Positions 8,508-16,547 of a stretch of 16,547 nucleotides of DNA are shown here, piece by piece. The stretch comes from Ichthyophonus hoferi (Eukaryota > Opisthokonta > Ichthyosporea > Ichthyophonida > Ichthyophonidae): contig NAOQ01000643.1 in NCBI GenBank assembly GCA_002751075.1, forward strand, positions 8,107 through 24,653. Reading direction: 5' to 3'. The notes under the pieces are model-generated. The model did no database searches. It was not told where the DNA came from and was given only the letters and a program-made list of their open reading frames with translations. Both the position numbers and the translations under genes were made by a program. The stretch's first letter is position 1. Every line of letters starts with the position of its first letter.

Positions 8508-10895
8508 TTAACTCACAGTGTTGGATCTCGCCCTGGTAGGGGCCATAGCAACATGAATAGGAATCTTCTGCTGTGTATTACTACGTCTGCTACTGTTACT
8601 ATGACGAGCATCTGACGAGACAAGGTTATCCAATGCATTAGAACTGCCATTTTGCGCACTGAGGGTAGGGGGTAGAGCGTGAAGGCGCTGGACATAGAGG
8701 CACAGGGCTGCCTCTCGAATGAACATGGCCGGGGTAATCACAACCTCAATCTTTCTCCTTTTGTCATACTGTGCCTTCACTTTGCTCACTACATCAGCCC
8801 CATCTGCCAAGGTCATGTTCTGACCATTCACGGAGAAGATAGCGTATGTATTTCTAGAGTCATTTATAGCAGCCTCCAGTAGTGGTCCGTGGGCCAGAAT
8901 AGCTTGATGGAATGCTGTACCCACTGGCACAGGGGCAATTACTCCTCTTAGGTCAATGTCTAGGCCTAAGGGTATACCACGAGTTGGGATAATAGACAGC
9001 GTGTACATGATGGATTGGTCACAGACAGTTAAATGAAGCGCACTACTAGTGGTCAGGAGCAGAAGAACAGCAGCAGCTGATAGACTCCCATCCTGAATGA
9101 ACATGTCGTTAACACAGTCAATCCGATCGCCTATAGATATGCCCAACTTCCAGGCCGTAGTCTCAGGATAAACATTAGTCACATACACTCCCCCTCCCAG
9201 CCGGCACAAACTAGTACCAAACATGGCTCCCTCTTTCTTCATTGCTTTTATCTCCCGCCTGAAGGGTGTTCTGGAGGGCATAGGGTGATGACTAGGGTGT
9301 GTTACAGGGGGACCATTAAGAAACTCCGAGCCAGAGGTCTGGCCTACGTTAGCAACACTTCGATGTCTACCATTATGTGGCCGTGGTGCGTCAACATCAA
9401 CCACGTTGTCTCCATATCCATATCCATTAAAACTATAATCACGTGGGCGGGTTGTACCTATCTTGTACGCCGACCCATTTGTAGTATAGGTGGAAAGTGA
9501 GTTATCTGAACAACAACGCCGACCCATCTCACTCACGCCTGATGGGTTATAGTTTTCGCCATTGCTAAATGTATTCTCTCTGTAGTTTTGTCGTGAAGAA
9601 TTACTAATATTAGAGGGTGAGGCATTTGCACCAGCACTAGCACTAAAGGCCCGGTGGCGGAAAGACCCCTGCTGTTGAGCAACAGGGGGGGTTAATCCGG
9701 TAGATCTATTTACATCTACATTGCCGAGTCTTGTTATGACTCTGTCGTCCTCCTCATTTTGTATGCTGCTGAGATTTGTGCTACTACCCCAACTGGAAAA
9801 GGGGAATCTCTGGAATGCCTTTCGGACGAGGCCAGGTTTCGGTAAGGCAGGACTTGTTGCTAGTGATGTACTCTCAATAGGGGAGCTACTGGTGCGTTGG
9901 TGAGATCTAATATGTTCACTATTAGCACGACGACGGAATGGTAAGTTGCGCATTGTGTGGAAATTGGTGCCCGAGCCAGGGGTGGGAGTTAACGCCCCAC
10001 TTTCATTATCTACCGCTACCGTTCTTCTTCTATTCAAGGGTGACTTTTTTGTGTTTTCCTCCGAGCTATTTATTTGCGTATTGGTATTGTTATTTAACGC
10101 TGACAAGTTCTCCCCAACTGTGGACGCTTTAGGAAGTAGTAATGGTTTGATATGTTCACTATTAGCACGACGACGAAATGGTAAGCTGTGTATTGTGCGG
10201 AAGTGTAAGCCAGGGGAGAATAGCGGTTCACTCTCACCCGGTTCACTCTCACCTTCTATTATTACTGTTCTAATGACATCATTTGGTGAAATTACTCTAT
10301 TTTCCTCAGCACTATTCCTTCGTAAGTTCACACACTTATCTAACGATGATAAGTCGCTCTCGACTGTAGGCACTTTAGGAACTGGAAATGGTGCGATATT
10401 TTCACTATTAGCACGATGACGACGGAATTGCGAGCTACGTGATGACCGGAAGTGAAGCCCGGGTGAGGATGGTGGTGTGCTTTCATCATCTAACATTTCA
10501 GCTTGGTTTGCATTTGTTGGTGTAGTTATTCCGCTCCATTCCTCAATACTCTTTCGTAGATTTGATGAAACACTGTTAGAGCGGGAGCGGAACCCAGTCC
10601 ACCCAGTCCAAAGCCCTGAGTGCTGTTGGCCTGCTTTGCTTTTCCCTTCTACTGGTGGTATTTCACTGTTCGCCGCTAACGGTGGATCCCCGCTGGTATC
10701 CGGCACTGGGAATGAGTTTTCATCAACCGAAGATGTTGAATTACTTGCAGAGGACAGGTTCATGCTGTCAGTATGTTTATGAGAAAAGTGCGATGTTTCC
10801 GAATTGTTATTCCAAGGAATATTTACACCATTGGGTTGAGACTGAAAAGGTCGGCGAACACCAGCAGGCTCTAACGTGCTTAAGTTATTCGTCAT
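8508..10895 (-). CDS. large disordered protein with two C-terminal PDZ-like domains, single exon
   Basis: One uninterrupted frame of 795 residues; the ATG at 10893-10895 has A at -3 and A at +4. Residues 1-540 are low-complexity, rich in Ser, Asn, Arg and Pro, with diverged repeats centred on FRRRANSE (157-165, 240-247, 320-327). Residues 545-626 form a PDZ-like domain (carboxylate loop MFGTSL, then GGVYVTNVYPETTAWKLG and GDRIDCVND). Residues 629-722 form a second, divergent one (PLGLDID loop, IFSVNGQNMT, ending KIEVVITP) with extra residues before its β-strand near 684. The tail 723-795 is again Ser-rich and ends RARSNTVS. No transmembrane segment or enzyme domain is seen. PDZ domains bind C-terminal peptides, so a scaffold role is inferred. 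RxRxxS/T sites suggest control by AKT/SGK-like kinases and 14-3-3. I do not recognise a named orthologue. Confidence 0.88.
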   Translation of the reverse strand: MTNNLSTLEPAGVRRPFQSQPNGVNIPWNNNSETSHFSHKHTDSMNLSSASNSTSSVDENSFPVPDTSGDPPLAANSEIPPVEGKSKAGQQHSGLWTGWTGFRSRSNSVSSNLRKSIEEWSGITTPTNANQAEMLDDESTPPSSPGLHFRSSRSSQFRRHRANSENIAPFPVPKVPTVESDLSSLDKCVNLRRNSAEENRVISPNDVIRTVIIEGESEPGESEPLFSPGLHFRTIHSLPFRRRANSEHIKPLLLPKASTVGENLSALNNNTNTQINSSEENTKKSPLNRRRTVAVDNESGALTPTPGSGTNFHTMRNLPFRRRANSEHIRSHQRTSSSPIESTSLATSPALPKPGLVRKAFQRFPFSSWGSSTNLSSIQNEEDDRVITRLGNVDVNRSTGLTPPVAQQQGSFRHRAFSASAGANASPSNISNSSRQNYRENTFSNGENYNPSGVSEMGRRCCSDNSLSTYTTNGSAYKIGTTRPRDYSFNGYGYGDNVVDVDAPRPHNGRHRSVANVGQTSGSEFLNGPPVTHPSHHPMPSRTPFRREIKAMKKEGAMFGTSLCRLGGGVYVTNVYPETTAWKLGISIGDRIDCVNDMFIQDGSLSAAAVLLLLTTSSALHLTVCDQSIMYTLSIIPTRGIPLGLDIDLRGVIAPVPVGTAFHQAILAHGPLLEAAINDSRNTYAIFSVNGQNMTLADGADVVSKVKAQYDKRRKIEVVITPAMFIREAALCLYVQRLHALPPTLSAQNGSSNALDNLVSSDARHSNSSRRSNTQQKIPIHVAMAPTRARSNTVS
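8730..9011 (-). other. second PDZ-like domain (residues 629-722)
   Basis: A hydrophobic first strand (MYTLSII) is followed by a GIPLGLDID carboxylate-loop candidate, a VIAPVPVGTAFHQAILAHGP stretch where the αA helix is expected, and FSVNGQNMTLADGADVVSKV resembling the VNG..V....A...K pattern of PDZ domains. The segment between loop and VNG is longer than usual, so the fold is inferred. Confidence 0.6.
9018..9263 (-). other. first PDZ-like domain (residues 545-626)
   Basis: The segment shows a basic first strand (FRREIKAMKKEG), FGTSL in place of GLGF, a VTNVYPETTAWKLGISIGDR stretch that matches the V..V.P...A...G...GD of PDZ domains, VNDMFI, and a Leu-rich α2 region (AAAVLLLLTTS). The usual α2 His is not obvious, so ligand class cannot be guessed. 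Confidence 0.75.
9906..10466 (-). repeat. three diverged internal repeats of about 80 codons in the PDZ gene
   Basis: Cores at residues 144-168, 227-250 and 309-330 (DNA 10392-10466, 10146-10217, 9906-9971) share SPGLHFR or similar plus FRRRANSEHI. Spacing is 82 and 80 residues. DNA similarity is still visible, especially TCACTATTAGCACGA on the plus strand at all three sites. Units 1 and 2 also share a following P-K-x-x-T-V segment. Confidence 0.85.
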
Positions 10896-11340
10896 GCTTA
10901 ATATTTTTAAATAAAAAGTGTTTTAACACAAATTCAACATAAAAAGAAACACACAACCTCAGAAAATACACTAGTTTTTGTTATTCGGTTAATATTTTTC
11001 AATAACGACTTGTCGCGACAGCCTAAAAAAACAAAAACAAAAAAAAAAACAAAAAAATAGTAAACAAATTAGCTACTATATTTTTGATTTATCCGCTATT
11101 TTTTTTGATTTATATAGGTGTCCAATAGTGGGAAAATTTCCATATCCAGAGCCTAAATTATATTATATTCCTGCACACCTATTAGGTGGGATAAGGCATA
11201 TCAAGTATGCGATTGAGTTTTAGTGATCTGTTCTTGAATGTTAATATAACTAATAAACAATAAACATGACATATACAACATGAGGTACTTTGTTAGTGAT
11301 TAATGATTAAGTAATAAACGTTTCTTATGATAATCACACA
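10896..11340 (-). promoter_or_regulatory. 5' flank of the PDZ gene
   Basis: An AT-rich upstream region. It holds a perfect 10-bp palindrome TGTCGCGACA at 11011-11020 (about 115 bases from the ATG), an A-rich tract with scattered C at 11025-11057, and a CACCT/AGGTG inverted repeat at 11176-11188. The transcription start cannot be placed. Confidence 0.35.
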
Positions 11341-14020
11341 TATTGAAGCATATCACCATCGTCTATTTCAAAGGACTCAATAGGAGACAATGGCGTGTTA
11401 ATGAGTTTGTATTTCATCGTCAGGGATTGGGCAACGCACAATGGATCACATGGGCAACAGTGTTAAAAATTCATGCTTTTATTGGTGCTATAAACGGAGA
11501 AGTGCTTTCATTGGAAAGGTATTGTAGATAAATCTATTTAGGATGATAGGATGAGAACCTTGGCAAATGTAGCAAATAAGGACAAAAAAATGTCTTAAGG
11601 TCTATTTTGGGTTTTAAAAAATACTGCCTTTGTGTTGGGGAAAATTAAGAAAATTGAATTTTACTCTAAGATAAATATATTGGATAAAAAACAAGACGGT
11701 AAAATACTTTGATCATTGGTTTAAAAGATCTGATGCAAAAATATTATTTGTAAGATTAAAATTGATACGCCTAAACAATGCCGCTTTGATGTATCAAAGT
11801 TTTTTTTAAAAATTAACAGGTATAGATACTCTAATACAGTAACGGTATCCACTTAATGATTACTATAGTTTTATGTTCAAAAATAACAACTATGATTATA
11901 TTAAATACGAAGAAGAAAACAGGTAATCTATATATATAGAATGTAAGGTTGAAATTTTAGTGATGTTTGATGTTCGATAGGCGTTGTGTTTTGGTTGTCG
12001 GCGCATCTTCTTATCATCGCACAACCCCGGGCTTTGCCAAAACTCGTTAACCAATAATCACATTGGCCAATCGCATGAGAAGGCATTATCACTAAAATAA
12101 AATTGTTATCCAATAAAAACACGTTGTCTTCCTCAGAAAATACCTCTCCTCCCATCCACAACGAATTGACTTATGAAATACAGTGAAATGTCAAGAAAAA
12201 GATTGTAGCAGCTAATGAAAATTTAATAGTCAAGCAATTGAAATTCTTATGTTGATAACATAAACATATGCATTGAAAAAGACAAAGAGCAATAAAAAAA
12301 TCAGGTTCATAGTGAAATTATTTAACACCTCCGATAAACGGTATGCGAGATGTTAATATTATCGTCATCCCAGTAATCTTTAAATTCTAAAAAGCTATCT
12401 CCCAACAAGTAAACGGCGAGTATTAAAAAACATCTGGAGCACTATTTACATTTAAGGAAGAGAGTCAGTCGATTTTATAGATCATATATGCACACTGAGG
12501 AGTTGTAAAAACATAGCCCTATTATTAAATACCCAAAAGCTCCAGAATATGTAGAGTTGAAAATGGCTTTGTTAATGTGGAAATTTTTAGTATTTAAATT
12601 GTTGATCAGCAAATCTTTCAACATGGCACAAGATAATGCTCATGTTTTCTTGTAAAGATTTAACAACTTGCATTCCTTACGGATAATACCTCTGTAATAT
12701 CCCTCATTTCTGAAGCTAAAAATACACCACATAATTTACTACTGAGAGTGGGTGTATCAAGCTTTCTTTTGAGTATAATCGGTCAATATATATAGCTCTA
12801 GGCCACTTAGAGCCAACTAATTAAACTTCATCACTTCCTTATTTATTTATTAATCATGGGAAATCAGGCTCTGAAATAATTTTAAATAATCCAGTCATTA
12901 GGACTGGGATGTTAAAATGTTAACAATGTTTTGACTGATAACGTAACTAGTAATAACGTTTTAAATGGCCTCTATTGTCGAGATGCGCACACATGAGATG
13001 ACGGCACACTACTTGCACCAATCTAAACTCACTAGGCGTAGGCATTATGAGAACGCGCTGGCGAGTGAGTAGCCTATAAACATCCACACACGTTTTTATC
13101 TCTCCAACATTTTATTTCCTTTTCAAAAAGATGTATTTGTTATACAGTTGCATAAAATCTGTTGGATGTTACCCCAAAACGGAAAATATTTAAGTATGAG
13201 CTACCAGCTCCTTGAGTAAATCGTCCTAGGATTGCAATATAGCATTGGCCAGCTGTATATACAGGCCATATCAATTCGTCTCACACGAGTCTTACTACTT
13301 GCAATTGCTACTTAATATAATATGTATATATGTTCGAGTTTAGTGAGAGTTAAAGCGTCTGCAGAGTCCATTTTAAAATGAGACATATATTCTATTCTTG
13401 TGGGTAAAGGGAATATTAGGGGACCATATGTTAAGAGCTATGGCTCCGAGGTAGTATTACTAGGCAATATGCAATTAGTCAGCATATTGCATTATTATTA
13501 TGTACAAGAATATCATTATGTCGACAAAATTGCATGTGAAAGGCAATCCATTCTTCTCGCTACCATAATAACATCCTTATTGGCAGTCATAGCCATTCGA
13601 CAACAATCCACCCTAATTATTGTAACTGTATATGCGCTTAACTACTATACTATCATCCATGAAAAAGGATGAAATAGATGCTTTGAGTTAATGAATAATA
13701 CTGCAAGCTAAAAATTTCTAAGTAAAGTTCATCGTTTTGGCGAGGAATAGGGGACTGCAAGCGCCTATCTATTGGCATTTACAAGTATCTGTAACCCGAT
13801 TCGGATCGAAACTAGTTACCCTCCCTCTAATTGTAAATCTGAGTACGCGAATGCAGTCCGTTTTCTTTCATGCGTATCTCTACCCATCACCCCATAGTCC
13901 AATCAATTACCAATTTAAAATTAAAACACAAGTATGCATGTACAGAGGCAGTCATAGCGATTGCTCATACCTATAACCATAACTACCAAAAATATGTCTT
14001 ACATCATCTACGTCCGTCTA
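11341..14020. other. long AT-rich intergenic region, no confident gene
   Basis: Short frames occur (for example 62 codons at 11343-11531 on plus, 77 at 11928-12161 on minus, 90 at 13400-13672 on plus), but none matches a family I know or shows splice-linked continuation. A CCAAT-rich patch lies at 12048-12115 and a GC-richer island at 12970-13075. A stretch near 12460-12700 reads like eroded coding sequence on the plus strand. The 13680-14020 part should contain the syntaxin 3' UTR; no canonical minus-strand AATAAA is seen there. Confidence 0.6.
12795..12813. repeat. small inverted repeat
   Basis: GCTCTA at 12795-12800 pairs with TAGAGC at 12808-12813 across a 7-base loop. It is not followed by a clear T-run and its role is unknown. 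Confidence 0.5.
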
Positions 14021-16095
14021 CTACTTCAAGGAATGTAGAAGAACAGCCAATAGTGTCAGACTCAATAGAATAACCAATAGTACAAATAGTACGCAACACC
14101 GTTTGCCACTTGACCGTTTCTAATGAAATAAGAACCAGGCGTTAGTGATAAGGTCAGAACGATAAAATTAGAATGCAAGGGGTATGTATACACAGGGATT
14201 AAATGACATGCAGTAGAAAAGAAAGAGAGGGAGTAGAACAGATAGAAGAAAAGGAAAAGAACTGTTTAGAGTCAGTCTAAATAGGTGGCACGTTTCTAGT
14301 ATTGTTAACTTACAAAAGATATGATTAAATCGGCAGAAGAGCTTAGTGGTACTTATAAGAAAGAATAATCTTTTAAGGATGAATTGTACGTATTGTAATT
14401 GGTAGTCATGGCAACATATTCGCGTGTTGTGAAGAGGAATACATGGGGCGAAAAGGAAAGGGAGAGAAAGAGAAAGAAGAAAATAAAGGGGACAAGAAGC
14501 CTACTTGGTGTTCACGAGCCCTTCCCAAATCCTCTGTCCCACTGTCAACTCTATCGGCGGCAGAGACGATATTGGATTCAATGTTGTCTAAACCCACCAA
14601 GATATTATTAATTTCGGTACACATACTGGTAAGCTCCACAGGGAATGCCACACCTTCCACCTCTCTCCAGTACATGATACATGTATATATATACACATAA
14701 TTAGTTAAATAAATATGCTTGGTGTACCATTGTGTAACCTGCCAGGCTACCCTATTCTTGTAGACAGAAAGATACGACACTGATAGTTTTGTCTTTATAG
14801 GTACATTGTTGGTGTTTTGAGATATAATCACGTTTATGGAGATTGGTATCTATGCACATATGTGTAAGTGTATATTATATATCAATATAGATCTGCGTGT
14901 ATGCAAAGAAAGATGCACAAGAATGCTCAGTGGTACATATATGCAGTATGCATTAAGGCTAGTCTCTAATCCCCTTAAACTTGTTAATGGCATGATATGT
15001 GCACCAATGGCAGAGTCGAGATACTTAGAGTGTGTGTTTTTGTGTAAATGCATGTAAACCACGGAAAAGCAAATGAATATATATATAAAACATAAATAAA
15101 CGCAAATAACAATACTGGAAAGATAGAGAATAATAAAGAGAGAAATTGAGAAATAAACCTACCCAGCAACTCTCCCTGTTCATGAACCAGTGCCCCTATA
15201 TCCCTAAACATATCATTCACTTCAGCAATGGTACTCTCAATCTCCAGTATACCTCTCTCTCGCTCGCTAATCACCTGCTCATTATATTCGATCTCGTTGG
15301 AGAAAGTCGTCTGTACCTGGCTGTGTTGAATACATGTCTGGTATTAACACAGGCGGGTGATATGGTGTGGTTATACCGGTATATTTGTATAAAGTAAGCC
15401 GTGAAAAAATGATAGAAACTATCTATACATTCAAAGTGCACTGTATGTGCTGTGTATATTTTAATATATCTGCTAATGGAAGTCAACCACATTAATAGAA
15501 AGGGAGGCCAGAATAAGTATCAGTAAGAACAGGACAAGGATGATAGTAATAGAGAAAAGGGGAAACGGAGTGAGTGTGTGAGGTGAGAGGGTGACAAGGA
15601 AAACAAAGAGGGGTCAGATGAATACCATGATACAAAATAGATCAAAAGAACTAGAAACAGAACCAAAGAAAGGTATAGGTACCTTTGTATGGCTCCAAGA
15701 TCGGAAATTAGTTCGTCATTATCATTGGCAGATATGTCCTCCAATGAAATGAGAACGGAGTTGCTATGCTGCATGTCTCTGGCCCTACCGACATGAGCTC
15801 TCTCCTGTGATTAGATGTAAGGCAGGAATTGGTCAGTTATCAGTTTAGGCTACCTTGGAATACAAAGGAAGAAAGCAAAGAAATGAGATAGTAGGGTAAA
15901 AGGAAACTCAGGAACAGGCACGGGAATGACATATACAAGAGAGGGAAAGAGGGAGGGAGGGAGTGACAAAAAGCTATAGGTTATAGGGGATGTAGTAGTT
16001 ACCTTAGCCGCAGCATCCTGTTCAACCTTCTCAAATCTTAATAACAAGTCTGCAAAATCCTTTGCCAACCTCTGTTGAGATATTCTTCTTTGTTC
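14021..16095 (-). CDS. syntaxin-7/12/Pep12-type endosomal Qa-SNARE, 3' part of the gene (5' exons outside the window)
   Basis: Five exons join in phase into 184 residues and a stop: 16003-16095, 15683-15804, 15163-15320, 14505-14587, 14021-14119, all with GT-AG introns (198-575 bases). Residues 1-45 continue the Habc bundle (QQRLAKDFADLLLRFEKVEQ, like the QKIQKDRLVAEF region of syntaxin 7). A Ser/Asp-rich linker follows, then the SNARE motif at about 88-152, with Gln120 (HEQGELLD) as the ionic zero layer. A basic KRSSGKR stretch precedes the hydrophobic anchor at 160-181, and the protein ends HSLK. Known relatives drive fusion at early and late endosomes or vacuole, with the helix in the cytosol. 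Cys160-Cys161 at the membrane edge are palmitoylation candidates (inference). The first visible exon starts at a phase-0 acceptor, so the start codon and the first Habc helices lie beyond 16547. Confidence 0.93.
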
Positions 16096-16547
16096 CTGTA
16101 TTCAATTTCAAAATGTCAATCAGTGTCAAATAAGAAATACCAAATATGGTCCGTTAAAAATAAGCTAGGTGGTCAGTAATAGTTCGATAGCCCATGAAAG
16201 ACCATTTATTAGGAAATGGTTGATGTCTACACCTATTAGTCATACTTATTGTTCAAGAACTGTATAGTACATATCGGTGAAATACTCCTGTCCTGTGATT
16301 GGTAGAATAGACAACTGTACTGTGTAAGAGCCAATCGTCTAGCAAGATATAATAACATAAAAAAAAAGAGGGAATACCAAGGTATATTTATTTTCGTGAG
16401 TGCACACAGATGAGGATAGAGATGTGAGGATATGCAAAGTAAGAGGGCTTGCAACAAGAAAATAATGTACATAGATAGGTAGACAAAGAAAGATATGAAA
16501 GAATATCTATCTAACTACGTATATATATATATATATATATATATATA
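16096..16547 (-). other. intron of the syntaxin gene running off the window
   Basis: No exon with a matching phase and Habc-like content is seen here. The sequence is pyrimidine-rich on the minus strand and includes an A-run at 16359-16366. I read it as intron of at least 452 bases. Confidence 0.6.
16520..16547. repeat. (TA)n microsatellite at the right edge
   Basis: An alternating TA tract of 28 bases runs to the last base, so its true length is unknown. Confidence 0.9.

Noticed and set aside
9946-10419. 157-codon open frame on the plus strand opposite the PDZ gene
   Set aside because: It lies wholly within the minus-strand coding exon. Its repeated Cys/Leu/Arg segments are the antisense image of the FRRRANSEHI repeats, and the minus frame has the clear domains.
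10477-10942. Plus-strand frames of about 95-101 codons opposite the start of the PDZ gene
   Set aside because: They are shadows of the minus-strand coding frame and show no domain or splice context.
11928-12161. 77-codon minus-strand frame
   Set aside because: The first ATG is internal, no domain is seen, and its apparent quality comes from a short GC-richer patch. It could be a 5' exon of the PDZ gene, but no splice link is visible.
13400-13672. 90-codon plus-strand frame with a hydrophobic stretch (ITSLLAVIAI)
   Set aside because: I considered it as a small membrane protein. It begins with a non-ATG codon, and no family or second exon was found. Its minus strand was also checked for the syntaxin anchor, which proved to be at 14021-14119 instead.
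14406-14831. 141-codon minus-strand frame taken as one protein
   Set aside because: Only 14505-14587 is coding, as a syntaxin exon with consensus splice sites. The rest is intron read-through on both sides.

Overview
The window looks like nuclear DNA of an animal or a close unicellular relative. It is AT-rich and full of microsatellites, and two of its genes are cut by short GT-AG introns of about 200-640 bases. Its proteins are a CCR4/Angel-type nuclease, a two-PDZ protein and an endosomal Qa-SNARE. A sponge-like compact genome would fit, but nothing here fixes the taxon.

Layout. Positions 1-2822 hold no confident gene: simple repeats, several hairpins, one weak two-exon candidate (567-889) and a short decayed coding stretch. 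Positions 2823-7494 (+) carry a complete ten-exon gene whose phases join without a break into 391 residues with every expected EEP-nuclease catalytic motif; its introns hold a pentanucleotide satellite, a G-quadruplex-type run and a 65-bp tandem repeat. Positions 7495-8507 are a convergent intergenic region with candidate poly(A) signals for both neighbours. Positions 8508-10895 (-) are one uninterrupted 795-residue reading frame: a long disordered Ser/Arg/Asn-rich region with diverged internal repeats, then two PDZ-like domains. Positions 10896-14020 are an AT-rich intergenic region. Positions 14021-16095 (-) hold the last five exons of a syntaxin-7/12/Pep12-type Qa-SNARE with a C-terminal membrane anchor; its 5' exons lie beyond the right edge.

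The three genes share no evident pathway: mRNA or oligonucleotide 3' processing, scaffolding with probable phospho-control, and endosomal fusion. The nuclease and PDZ genes converge tail to tail; the PDZ and syntaxin genes lie in tandem on the minus strand. No previously undescribed multi-gene system is evident. The most distinctive item is the PDZ protein, in which at least six Arg-x-Arg-x-x-Ser/Thr motifs, five of them in an FR-x-x-S-like context and one at the extreme C-terminus, precede or flank an unusual PDZ pair.
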